Below, piece by piece: positions 7,153 through 15,153 of a stretch of 64,000 bases of DNA. Position numbers and translations under genes: made by a program. The stretch is taken from NCBI RefSeq assembly GCF_013155125.1, contig NZ_CP053564.1, positions 4,347,501 to 4,411,500 of the forward strand, in the 5' to 3' direction. Source of the DNA: Pseudonocardia broussonetiae. GTDB lineage: Bacteria; Actinomycetota; Actinomycetes; Mycobacteriales; Pseudonocardiaceae. Position 1 is the first letter of the stretch. The number at the start of each line of letters is the position of its first letter. Under the pieces are notes generated by a model. The model was not told the origin of the DNA and searched no databases. It saw only the letters and a list, made by a program, of their open reading frames with translations.

Positions 7153-8529
7153 CTAGCGCACGGTGGCGGAGTCGGACGCCCCCGTCTCCTCCTCGTGGGC
7201 GGGCACGTCCTCGTTCCCGGCGATCTCGCTGAGGAGCTCGGCCGCGGCCAGCTCGTCCTGCGCCGCGACCTGGTCGAAGCCCTCGACCGCCGGGTACCGG
7301 TACGGGCCCAGCAGCGCGATCAGGACGGCGCAGAGGACCAGGGTGCCGATCAGGAAGGGGAGGACCGGCTCGTAGGAGCCGAAGGTGTCGTACCCGATCC
7401 CGAGCAGCAGCGGCCCGAACGCGGTGCCGAGCAGGAAGACCGAGTTGACCAGGCCGATGAGCTGACCGAACGCCCTGGTGCCGAGGTAGCGGGTGATGAA
7501 CAGGGCCAGGAGGTCCCACTCGATCCCGAAGGCCAGCCCGATGAACGCGACCGCCGCGGCCGCCGAGCCGAAGGGCGGCTGGAGGAAGAGGATGCCCGCG
7601 ATCGGGGCGAGGATCACGAGGGGCCCGATGACGGTGCCGTGCACGCGGTCGATGATGAAGCCACCGAGGACGCGGCCGACCAGTGATGCGAGGCCGAACA
7701 CCGTGAGCAGCAGCGCGGCCTGCGCCGGGACCAGCCCGCGGTCGCTCATCATCGGGACGAGGTGCACCTGGAGCCCCACGACGACGATCCCGACGAGGCC
7801 CAGCCCGAACGTGATCAGCCAGAAGTGGCGGGTCCGGAGCGCTTCGGCGAACGTGAGACCCGGGAGCTCCAGGCGGACCTCGCGGCCGTCCTCCACGGTC
7901 TCCTCGACGAGCCGGCCGCGGACGTGGCGCTCCGCGCGGGAGCGCACGAACAGCAGGATCATCGTGACCGACAGGGCGATCGCGAGCACGCCCAGCACGC
8001 CGTACGCCGGGCGCCAGCCGAAGGTGGAGATGAGGTGGCCGGCGAGGATCGGCGTGATCGACGCACCGAGGCCGCTGATGCCGGCGGTGATGCCGATCGC
8101 GAGCGCGCGCTTGTTGTCGAACCAGCTGATGAGCGCCTTCGTGAACGGGATCGCGGTCCCCGCACCGAAGAAGCCGAGGAGGAAGAACGGGACGAGGAAC
8201 GCCGGCGCGAACGGCGGCATGAGCGCCACCAGGGCCGTGGACGCCCCGAACAGGACGAACGACGGCACCAGGATGTGGCGCACCGCGAACCGGTCCAGGA
8301 GGCGGCCGACGATGATCAGCCCGATGGCCATCCCGACGGCGGCGACCGAGTAGGCGCCGGTGACGGTGGTCCGGCCGAAGCCGGTCTCCTCGGTGATCGG
8401 GAGGACGAAGACGCCGAGCGTCGAGAGCACGAGGGGGCCGGGGCCGACGGTGCCGGCGATGCCGCCGCCTGCCGCCACCCACCATGGGCTGCGCTGCTGT
8501 CGTGCCGGGGTGGCTGGGGTGGGACTCAT
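7153..8529 (-). CDS. MFS transporter, monocarboxylate/oxalate-formate antiporter-like
   Basis: A 458-residue carrier with about twelve membrane segments. TLGVFVLPITEETGFGRTTVTGAYSVAAVGMAIG and GRLLDRFAVRHILVPS are typical of the oxalate:formate antiporter/monocarboxylate group. A hydrophilic acidic tail of about 50 residues follows the last helix. AGAGGAG lies before the ATG. It is the last gene of the minus-strand P450 block, 93 nt after the aldehyde dehydrogenase, and probably moves an organic acid substrate or product of the pathway. Confidence 0.88.
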   Translation of the reverse strand: MSPTPATPARQQRSPWWVAAGGGIAGTVGPGPLVLSTLGVFVLPITEETGFGRTTVTGAYSVAAVGMAIGLIIVGRLLDRFAVRHILVPSFVLFGASTALVALMPPFAPAFLVPFFLLGFFGAGTAIPFTKALISWFDNKRALAIGITAGISGLGASITPILAGHLISTFGWRPAYGVLGVLAIALSVTMILLFVRSRAERHVRGRLVEETVEDGREVRLELPGLTFAEALRTRHFWLITFGLGLVGIVVVGLQVHLVPMMSDRGLVPAQAALLLTVFGLASLVGRVLGGFIIDRVHGTVIGPLVILAPIAGILFLQPPFGSAAAAVAFIGLAFGIEWDLLALFITRYLGTRAFGQLIGLVNSVFLLGTAFGPLLLGIGYDTFGSYEPVLPFLIGTLVLCAVLIALLGPYRYPAVEGFDQVAAQDELAAAELLSEIAGNEDVPAHEEETGASDSATVR

Positions 8530-8622
8530 GTCGGGCGAACTCCTCTTCGAGCCGGCGTGCTGCGGAACGTGCAGGACATCCGTGCCGGCCTCTCCGCGTG
8601 CGTGCGGACGAGGCCGTGTCGG

Positions 8623-10059
8623 CTACGCCACCGAGCGCGGCGGGCCGGCGATCACGTGCAGGTCGGTGAAGCCGTGCAGGCCCCACGGCCCGTTCTCCAC
8701 CCCGATGCCGCTCCACTTGCGGCCGCCGAACGGGAGGTGCACCTGCACACCGCGGCCGTGCTGGTTGATCGCGACCTGGCCCGTGTCGAGCTGCTCGGCC
8801 AGTGCGGCGGCGTGGTCGACGTCCGCGGACCACACCGATGCGGTGAGCCCGTACTCGCTGCGGTTGGCGCTCGTGACCGCGTCGGCCTCGTCGGTGAACG
8901 CGATCACCGGCAGCACCGGTCCGAACTGCTCCTCGTCGACGACCCGGACGCCGTCGGACACCCGGTCCAGGATGGTCGGGCGGTAGAAGTAGCCGTCCCG
9001 GTCGAGCGCGCTGCCGCCGGCGGCGACCCGGGCGCCGTGGCCGACCGCGTCGGTCACGAGGTCGCGGACCCGGTCGAACTGCGGGCGGTTGTTGACCGGT
9101 CCGAGCCGGACGTCCGGGTCCGTCCCGTCGCCCACCCGGACGTTCCGCGCGATCTCGGCGAGCGCCTCCACCAGTCGCGGCTGGATGCTCTCGTGCGCGT
9201 ACACGCGCTTCACCGCGAGGCAGATCTGGCCGTTGTTCCCGAACGCGCCCCAGAAGAGCCTCGGCGCGATCTCCGCGACGTCGACGTCACCCAGGACGAT
9301 GGCGGGATCGTTGCCGCCGAGCTCCAGCGTGACCCGCTTGAGGTCGCTCGCGGCGCCCATCGCGACCTTCCTGCCCACCGCGGTGGAACCCGTGAAGCTC
9401 ACCTTCCGCGGGATCGGGTGGGACACCATCGTCGCGCCGAGCGGGTCGGGCCCGGTGACGACGTTGAGCACGCCGTCGGGAACGACACCGCGCAGCACCT
9501 CGCCGAGCGCGAGGGTGGCCAGCGGGGTGTAGGGCGACGGCTTGACGACGATCGTGTTGCCCGCCCGGAGTGCGGGCGCGATCTTCCACATCGCCAGCGT
9601 GATCGGGAAGTTCCACGGGGTGATCGCGCTGACGACCCCCAGCGGGCGCCGGACGATCTCCTCGAACCCCGTGTGGTCGTCCTTGACGACCTCGCGCGCC
9701 ACCTCGATCTCCGCGTAGTAGCGCAGCCACGCGGCGGCGGTGCGGAACTCGGCCGCCGCCTCCCGGAGCGGTTTGCCCTGCTCCGCGGTGAGGACCGGGG
9801 CGAGGTCGTCGGCCCGGGCGTCGAGCACGTCGGCTGCGGAGCGCAGCACCTCCCTGCGGTGGGCGTCGTCGAGCCGCCAGGTCCCGAACGCGTGCCGGGC
9901 GGACTCGAACACCTCGTCCAGCTGGTCGGGTGAGACCGAGGGGGCCTGGGCGAACACCCGCCCGGTCGCCGGGTTGACGACGTCGAAGCGGGAGCGGGTG
10001 GGCAGGTCCGCGCCGCCGACGGTGGGCGCGGGCACGCGGGTTCCGGGTGCGACCGGCAT
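8623..10059 (-). CDS. Aldehyde dehydrogenase (NAD(P)+ dependent)
   Basis: A 478-residue enzyme of normal ALDH length. It shows the cofactor site [21 protein letters not shown], the [10 protein letters not shown] loop, the general base in TLELGGNDP and the nucleophilic cysteine in [13 protein letters not shown], then [10 protein letters not shown] near the end. It oxidises an aldehyde to the acid. It begins 16 nt after the alcohol dehydrogenase stop. Together with the P450 and the alcohol dehydrogenase it forms a stepwise CH3/CH2OH/CHO/COOH oxidation set, whose product could then be CoA-activated by the CoA-transferase upstream. The ATG at 10059 was chosen because upstream in-frame sequence overlaps the dehydrogenase. 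Confidence 0.95.
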   Translation of the reverse strand: MPVAPGTRVPAPTVGGADLPTRSRFDVVNPATGRVFAQAPSVSPDQLDEVFESARHAFGTWRLDDAHRREVLRSAADVLDARADDLAPVLTAEQGKPLREAAAEFRTAAAWLRYYAEIEVAREVVKDDHTGFEEIVRRPLGVVSAITPWNFPITLAMWKIAPALRAGNTIVVKPSPYTPLATLALGEVLRGVVPDGVLNVVTGPDPLGATMVSHPIPRKVSFTGSTAVGRKVAMGAASDLKRVTLELGGNDPAIVLGDVDVAEIAPRLFWGAFGNNGQICLAVKRVYAHESIQPRLVEALAEIARNVRVGDGTDPDVRLGPVNNRPQFDRVRDLVTDAVGHGARVAAGGSALDRDGYFYRPTILDRVSDGVRVVDEEQFGPVLPVIAFTDEADAVTSANRSEYGLTASVWSADVDHAAALAEQLDTGQVAINQHGRGVQVHLPFGGRKWSGIGVENGPWGLHGFTDLHVIAGPPRSVA

Positions 10060-10075
10060 GGCAGTCACTCTCCTG

Positions 10076-11161
10076 TCAGACTGCGAAGCCGATGACCGGC
10101 TTGATGGTCGTCCCCGCGATCGAGTCGGCCTCGGCGAGGTTGATGTCGTCCAGGCCGTAGGTCGTGACCAGCCGTTCGATCGGGAAGCGGCCGGCCTGCC
10201 AGTGGCCGATGAGCTGCGGCAGCAGGATCTGCGGGACCGAGCTGCCCTCCAGCGCGAAGGTGACGGTCCGGCCGGCGAGCTGACCCGGTGCCAGCCGGAG
10301 CTCCCCGGCACCCGCGCCGACCAGCACGGCCTTCCCGGGGCGCGCGAGCACCGCGACCGACGCGGCGATGACCGAGGTCACCGCGGTGGTCTCGAGCGAG
10401 AAGTCCACACCGGCTCCGCGACGCACCTGGTCGGTGAGGTCGTCGGTCCCGCCGCGGACGACCCGGGTGGCGCCCAGGTCGAGCGCCGCCTCCAGCCGTG
10501 AGTCGAGGAGGTCGACGACCACGATGTCACCGGCCCCGGCGATCCGGGCCGCCATCACGGCCGCCAGGCCGACGGCTCCCGCTCCGAAGACGGCGAGCGA
10601 CTGGCCCGCGGCGAGGCGCATCTCGTTGAACACCGACCCGGCGCCGGTCTGCAGGCCGCAGCCGAGCGGCGCGAGCAGCTCGAGCGGCAGCGCCTCGTCG
10701 ACGACGACGGTGTTGCGCTCGGTAGCGAGGGCGTACTCGGCGAAGCAGGACTGGCCGAACCAGCGGTTCGCGACCTCGGACCCGCCGCCGTCCCGCGCGC
10801 CGACGCTCCCGTCGGGACGCCGTCCCGTCATGTTCCTCAGCTCGAACTCGGTGCAGTGGGCGGGAGCACCCCCGAGGCAGGAGGTGCACCACCCGCACGA
10901 GTCGAAGCTGACGAGCACGTGGTCGCCGACCCGGAGCCGGGTGACCCCGGGACCGACCTCGCGGACGATCCCGGAGCCCTCGTGCCCGAGGATGACGGGG
11001 CCGGAGCGGGCCGCCACCGCGGGATCGCGGAGAAGCAGGTCCGTGTGGCACATCCCGGCCCCGACGATCTCGACCAGCACCTCGCCCGCTCGCGGCGCGT
11101 CGAGGGTGACCTCCTCGATGAGGTACGGGCCGTCGCGGCCCCGCAGGACGGCGGCGCGCAT
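10076..11161 (-). CDS. Zinc-dependent alcohol dehydrogenase (MDR family, aryl-alcohol type)
   Basis: A 361-residue medium-chain dehydrogenase. Catalytic zinc ligands are seen in GAGMCHTDLLL and LGHEGSG; a structural-zinc cluster is represented by SCGWCTSCLGGAPAHC. The Rossmann site is VFGAGAVGLAAVMAARIAGAGDIVVVDLLDSR, whose aspartate favours NAD. Length and layout match benzyl/aryl-alcohol and other class-III-like dehydrogenases. Its ATG overlaps the P450 stop (ATGA), so it is translationally coupled to the P450 and very likely oxidises the alcohol that enzyme makes. Confidence 0.93.
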   Translation of the reverse strand: MRAAVLRGRDGPYLIEEVTLDAPRAGEVLVEIVGAGMCHTDLLLRDPAVAARSGPVILGHEGSGIVREVGPGVTRLRVGDHVLVSFDSCGWCTSCLGGAPAHCTEFELRNMTGRRPDGSVGARDGGGSEVANRWFGQSCFAEYALATERNTVVVDEALPLELLAPLGCGLQTGAGSVFNEMRLAAGQSLAVFGAGAVGLAAVMAARIAGAGDIVVVDLLDSRLEAALDLGATRVVRGGTDDLTDQVRRGAGVDFSLETTAVTSVIAASVAVLARPGKAVLVGAGAGELRLAPGQLAGRTVTFALEGSSVPQILLPQLIGHWQAGRFPIERLVTTYGLDDINLAEADSIAGTTIKPVIGFAV

Positions 11162-12450
11162 CAGGGCACGACCACGGGGAGCCGCTTGACGCCGTTGATG
11201 AAGTCGCTGCGGAGGTACTCCGGCTCGCCGACCTGCATGGCCGGGAGCTTGCTGAGGATCTGGCCGAACAGCGCCCGGAGCTGCGCCTTGGCGACGCCGT
11301 TGCCGAGGCAGTAGTGGACGCCACCGCCGCCGAACCCGACGTGCGGCCGGCGCTCCCGGCTGAGGTCGAAGGCGTGGGCGTCGGGCCAGACGTCCTCGTC
11401 CCGGTTCCCCGAGCAGTAGAAGAGGACGACCTTGTCGCCCGCCTCGAGCCGCTGCCCGCCGATCTCGACGTCCCGGACGACGGAACGGGCGAACTGGATC
11501 ACGGGGGAGGCGTGCCGGACGAACTCCTCGACCGACCCCGCGATGCGGCCGGGGTAGTCCCCGGTGAGCCAGGCCCGCTGGTCCGGGTGGCGCCACAGGC
11601 TGACCACGGTGCGGGAGGTGGTCTGCTTGGTGGTGTCGTTGCCCGCGACGCTGAGCAGGAGCATGACCGAGGCGATGTCGTCCGACGTCAGCGGCCGCCC
11701 GTCGATCTCGAACGCGGCGAGTGCCGTCGCGACGTCGTCGGCGGGGTGCCTGCGTCGGTGGTCGACGAGGTCGACCCCGATCTGCCGGAGGATCCCGATC
11801 TGTTCGAGGGAGTGGGCGGCGCGGTCGGCGCCGGGCTCGAGGAAGTCCGGATCCCCGCCGCCGACGAACTCGTCGCCCGCTCGCGCGAAGTCCTGGACGA
11901 GGCTCTCGGGCACCCCGACCAGGTCGGCGACGGTCAGCATCGGGAGCTTGGCCGCCACCTCGCGGACGAAGTCGAACGCGCCGCCGCCCACGACCCGGTC
12001 GACGATCTGCTCGGCCCGGGCGCCGATCTTGTCGCTCAGGCGGGCGACGGCCTTCGGGGTGAAGGCGGCGCTCATGATCTGCCGGTACCGGGTGTGGGAC
12101 GGGGGGTCCATCTCGAGGAACGTCGGCGGGCCGGCAGCCGCCCGGTCGGTCGAGCGGAAGGAGACGCCGCCCCGGTGCCGGTCTGAGCTGAAGGTCTCGT
12201 GGTCCTGGCTGATCCTGGTGATGTCGTCGCGTCGCGTGATCGCCCAGAACCCGGCGTCGACCTGGTCGGCGGGGATCTCGGGCACGTGCCGGGCCAGGTG
12301 CCAGCTGACCGGCGCGTCCCGGCGCAGCCGGGCGAACGTCGCGTCCCGCTCCTCGAACGACCGGTGCCAGAAGGCGTCGGAGCTGAGGTCCTCCGACGTC
12401 GAGACCGGATGCGGTCGCGAGAAGGGCGTCGGGCTGTCGGTGGTGGTCAT
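11161..12450 (-). CDS. Cytochrome P450
   Basis: A 429-residue soluble bacterial P450. The I-helix oxygen-activating motif is SVAGNDTTKQTT, the K-helix E-x-x-R is in SVEEFVRHASP, and the heme loop is FGGGGVHYCLGNGVAKAQL with the cysteine ligand. It hydroxylates an organic substrate using electrons from a ferredoxin; the 3Fe-4S ferredoxin (18287-18490) and the FAD reductase (13857-15086) of the same block are the natural partners. The ATG at 12450 is preferred over one at 12480 because the family start fits and GGAG precedes it. Two GTATAC palindromes lie 100-157 nt upstream. The substrate is unknown. Confidence 0.95.
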   Translation of the reverse strand: MTTTDSPTPFSRPHPVSTSEDLSSDAFWHRSFEERDATFARLRRDAPVSWHLARHVPEIPADQVDAGFWAITRRDDITRISQDHETFSSDRHRGGVSFRSTDRAAAGPPTFLEMDPPSHTRYRQIMSAAFTPKAVARLSDKIGARAEQIVDRVVGGGAFDFVREVAAKLPMLTVADLVGVPESLVQDFARAGDEFVGGGDPDFLEPGADRAAHSLEQIGILRQIGVDLVDHRRRHPADDVATALAAFEIDGRPLTSDDIASVMLLLSVAGNDTTKQTTSRTVVSLWRHPDQRAWLTGDYPGRIAGSVEEFVRHASPVIQFARSVVRDVEIGGQRLEAGDKVVLFYCSGNRDEDVWPDAHAFDLSRERRPHVGFGGGGVHYCLGNGVAKAQLRALFGQILSKLPAMQVGEPEYLRSDFINGVKRLPVVVP

Positions 12451-12524
12451 GGCGGGTCGGACTCCGTTTCGCGATCTCACCGGACGACACGTCCCGAGGA
12501 CCCGTCACTCCGTCATGATCTCCG

Positions 12525-12542
12525 GCCTGATCGCCGGGAGTG
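12525..12542 (+). repeat. Half copy of the GATCGCCGG interspersed repeat
   Basis: GCCTGATCGCCGGGAGTG nearly repeats GCCTTGATCGCCGGGAGTG at 63891-63909, differing by one base. Both copies are intergenic. Here only one arm is present; the full dyad is at the right end of the window. Confidence 0.4.
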
Positions 12543-12549
12543 CGTTTAT

Positions 12550-12607
12550 GTATACCGAAGATGGCTAGAGAGCACCAGAGGGCGGGTAGAACTGCTGCTG
12601 CGTATAC
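12550..12607. promoter_or_regulatory. Two GTATAC palindromes upstream of the P450 gene
   Basis: GTATAC occurs at 12550-12555 (context TTTATGTATACCGAAG) and 12602-12607 (minus context TAGGTATACGCAGC), 52 bp apart in the gap between the P450 start and the end of the MFS gene. Each matches one of the two sites at 19479-19558. They may be operators for the nearby GntR/FCD regulator, or -10 elements (TATACN); I cannot separate these by eye. Confidence 0.5.
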
Positions 12608-13822
12608 CTAGGACGGTCGCGTGCGGGGCATGCGCACGGTGACGCCCGCGGCCACCGCGACCACCAGTGCCGCCACCCCGAGCGCCCAGGGGTATCCGGC
12701 GACCTCGACGGTGACCCCCGTCAGCAGCGGTCCGACGATGGCCGCGATGTCGAAGGTCATCCAGAACACGCCCGCCGCCGCGGCGGTCCGGCCTGCCCGG
12801 GAGTCGGCCAGCATCGCGGAGGACGCGGAGGCCTGGGCCCCGCCCGCCAGCCCGAAGGCGAAGAAGGCGGCGATGACGATCCACGGCGCGGCGGGGAACC
12901 CGAAGAGCGCGATCGCCCCGAGCGCGAGGACGAACGACGTGAGCAGCACGGGCCTGCGCCCGAGCCGGTCCGACACCCCGCCGCTGACCGTCGTGGTGAC
13001 CAGCTGGGTGGCCGCCGCCACGGTCAGGCCGATCCCGACGAACGCCAACCCGTGGCCGACCGACTCCAGGTAGGTGGGCAGGATCGCCATCCGGAGCCCG
13101 TAGTTGACCCAGCCGTGCACGAACTGGCAGGCGATGACGGTCCGGAAGAGGGGGTCGCGGAACAGCTGTGCGAGGGCCCCCGGGCTCCGCGTCCGCCCGA
13201 TCATGCCGTCGGTGTGGACGGCGGCGGTGTCGGTCTCCGCGGGTGGTGGGGCCGCTTCGACGGTGCGGACGTCCCGGGCCCTCCGGAGGAGGACGACGGC
13301 GATCACGCCACCGAGGCCGAGCGCCGCCCCGTAGACGAGGAGGGGGAGGTGCGGCTGGGCGAGCGCGAGAGCACCCCCGATGGCGGGCCCGGCCACGATG
13401 CCGATGCCGGACGACCCGCCGAAGACGCTCATCGCCCGGCCGCGGCGGTCGGCGGGAGCGAGGGCCACCAGCAGGGCGGTGGACGCGATGGTGAACGCCG
13501 CGCTGCCGATCCCGCTGAGGCAGCGGAAGACGACGAACCACGTGTAGTCGGTGGCGAGCCCGGAGGCGAACGTGGTCGTCGCCTGGAACCCGAGTCCGGC
13601 GGCGAGCACCGGCCGGAGCCGGACGTGCCTGAGTGCCGGGATGAGCCCGACGTTCGCCAGGAGCCGGGCTGCGGCGAACCCGCTGATCGCCACGCTCATC
13701 GCCGTGATCCCGACGTCGTACTCGCGAGCCAGTGCGGGCAGCGCCGGGGCGACCAGGCCCATTCCCGCGGCGGACAGGAAGGAGATGAGGGAGAGGATCC
13801 AGACCTCGACGGGCAGTCTCAC
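12608..13822 (-). CDS. MFS transporter (drug/metabolite DHA1-like)
   Basis: A 404-residue twelve-helix carrier. LSLISFLSAAGMGLVAPALPALAREYDV is the first helix and loop, ADRRGRAMSVFGGSSGIGIVAGPAIGG the motif-C region, and SDRLGRRPVLL the cytoplasmic loop of the second half. The GTG at 13822 places the first residues directly before the first helix; the frame extends upstream but that part is coding for the reductase. It lies 34 nt after the reductase stop in the same minus-strand operon and probably imports the substrate or exports an intermediate. Confidence 0.85.
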   Translation of the reverse strand: MRLPVEVWILSLISFLSAAGMGLVAPALPALAREYDVGITAMSVAISGFAAARLLANVGLIPALRHVRLRPVLAAGLGFQATTTFASGLATDYTWFVVFRCLSGIGSAAFTIASTALLVALAPADRRGRAMSVFGGSSGIGIVAGPAIGGALALAQPHLPLLVYGAALGLGGVIAVVLLRRARDVRTVEAAPPPAETDTAAVHTDGMIGRTRSPGALAQLFRDPLFRTVIACQFVHGWVNYGLRMAILPTYLESVGHGLAFVGIGLTVAAATQLVTTTVSGGVSDRLGRRPVLLTSFVLALGAIALFGFPAAPWIVIAAFFAFGLAGGAQASASSAMLADSRAGRTAAAAGVFWMTFDIAAIVGPLLTGVTVEVAGYPWALGVAALVVAVAAGVTVRMPRTRPS

Positions 13823-13856
13823 CGGGCCGCACCCCGCACCCGGCACGACGGTCGGG

Positions 13857-15086
13857 TCACGGGCCGGGTGCCGCGGGTCGGGCCATCGACGCGAGCAGGG
13901 CGATCGCCTCGCCGGTCCCTGCACGCCCGCCGATGAGGCGGCGGAGCTTCATGATCTTCCGTGGCTCGTTGAGCGTGGCCGCGCCGACCAGCCGGTCGCC
14001 GCTGCGGTAGAGGGCGACGAACCGCTCGGTCCCCGGGCCGCCCTCGGCGAAGTCGACGCCGTCCGCGGCCGTGCCGCCCACGAACTGGATCCGGTTGTCG
14101 TACCAGTCGCTCCAGAAGTAGGGCACGGTCTCGTAGGGGGTCCGGGAGGGCCGGGGCAGGACGGCGTTGGCGCCGGCGCGGCCGCCCTGCTCGGCGGCGT
14201 TGGTCCAGTTCTCGAGGCGCATGGTCGCGTCCAGCACGGCGTTGGGCCAGTACGTGACGTCCCCCGCCGCGTACACGTCCGGCAGGGACGTCTCGAGGTA
14301 CTCGTCGCACACCAGCCCACCGTCGGCCGGGTGGAGGGCGGCACCCGACTGCGCCAGCCACTGCGTGGCGGGCGCGGCACCGATGCCGACCACGACGAGG
14401 TCGGCCGGGATGACCTCGCCGGAGGCGAGCTCGACCGCTGCCACCCGTCCGGACGCGGCGTGCACCCGGGCGATCCGGGCGTCGCAGACGAGCCGGACCC
14501 CGTTGCGCCCGTGCAGGGTCGAGACGGCTGCGCCGACGACCTCGCCCACGGCGCGCACGAGCGGGACGGCAGCGGCCTCGACCAGGGTGACGCGGCCCCC
14601 GACCGCGCTGGCCGACGACGCGATCTCGGACCCGATGAACCCGGCGCCCACGACGACCACGTCGAGGTCCGGCCCGAGCCGGTCCCGGATCGCAGCCGCG
14701 TCGTCGAGGGTGCGGAGGGTGACGATCCCGTCGAGCTCGGGGAGGTCGGGGAGGCGCCGCGGGGCCGCGCCCGTCGCGATGACGACCGCGTCGTAGGCGA
14801 TCCGGTCGTCACCGGCCGCGACGACCCGCCGTACGGGGTCCAGCGCCTCGGCCGGCGTCGACAGGAGCACCTCCACGCCGAGCTCGTCCAGCTCCTGCGC
14901 GGTGACGAAGAAGTCGGGCTCGCCCCCGGTCCCGAGGTAGGCCTTCGAGAGGGGCGGCCGGTCGTAGGGCAGGTGCCGCTCGGCCCCGAGCAGGGTGATC
15001 GGCCCCTCGTGCCCGGCGCGGCGGGCCGACTGGACGGCGCGCAGGCCGGCCAGCGAGGCGCCGACGACGACGAGTCGGCCGGTCAC
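13857..15086 (-). CDS. FAD-dependent ferredoxin reductase (NAD(P)H, rubredoxin/ferredoxin reductase type)
   Basis: A 409-residue flavoprotein. It shows the first dinucleotide motif in RLVVVGASLAGLRAVQSARR, the YDRPPLSK signature of ferredoxin reductases feeding P450s and dioxygenases, the second motif in DVVVVGAGFIGSEIASSAS, and the FAD aspartate in LPDVYAAGDVTYW. It passes electrons from NAD(P)H to the block's ferredoxin and so to the P450. GTG 15086 gives the family-typical start. A GTG at 15142 in the same frame has a better-placed AGGAG but would add 19 basic residues. A 20-codon ORF overlaps this start (see 15083-15145). Confidence 0.92.
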   Translation of the reverse strand: MTGRLVVVGASLAGLRAVQSARRAGHEGPITLLGAERHLPYDRPPLSKAYLGTGGEPDFFVTAQELDELGVEVLLSTPAEALDPVRRVVAAGDDRIAYDAVVIATGAAPRRLPDLPELDGIVTLRTLDDAAAIRDRLGPDLDVVVVGAGFIGSEIASSASAVGGRVTLVEAAAVPLVRAVGEVVGAAVSTLHGRNGVRLVCDARIARVHAASGRVAAVELASGEVIPADLVVVGIGAAPATQWLAQSGAALHPADGGLVCDEYLETSLPDVYAAGDVTYWPNAVLDATMRLENWTNAAEQGGRAGANAVLPRPSRTPYETVPYFWSDWYDNRIQFVGGTAADGVDFAEGGPGTERFVALYRSGDRLVGAATLNEPRKIMKLRRLIGGRAGTGEAIALLASMARPAAPGP

Positions 15087-15145
15087 CGCGCACGCCCGGA
15101 CCCGGTGGCGGCGGTGCGTCCTGCGCGGTCGACGTTGATCCACAT
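15083..15145 (-). CDS. 20-codon ORF with strong ribosome site, coupled to the ferredoxin reductase
   Basis: ATG at 15145 follows AGGAG with a 5-nt spacer, and its TGA overlaps the GTG of the reductase. The AGGAG itself overlaps the stop of the CoA-transferase. The peptide starts MWINVDRAGR. This arrangement would let ribosomes reach the reductase GTG, which lacks its own good site. It may instead only serve the alternative reductase start at 15142. I recognise no function in the peptide. Confidence 0.35.
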   Translation of the reverse strand: MWINVDRAGRTAATGSGRAR

Positions 15146-15153
15146 GGGTGCTC

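Noticed and set aside
7762..9933. 723-codon plus-strand open frame
   Set aside because: Antisense of the MFS and aldehyde dehydrogenase genes; composition of an antisense frame.
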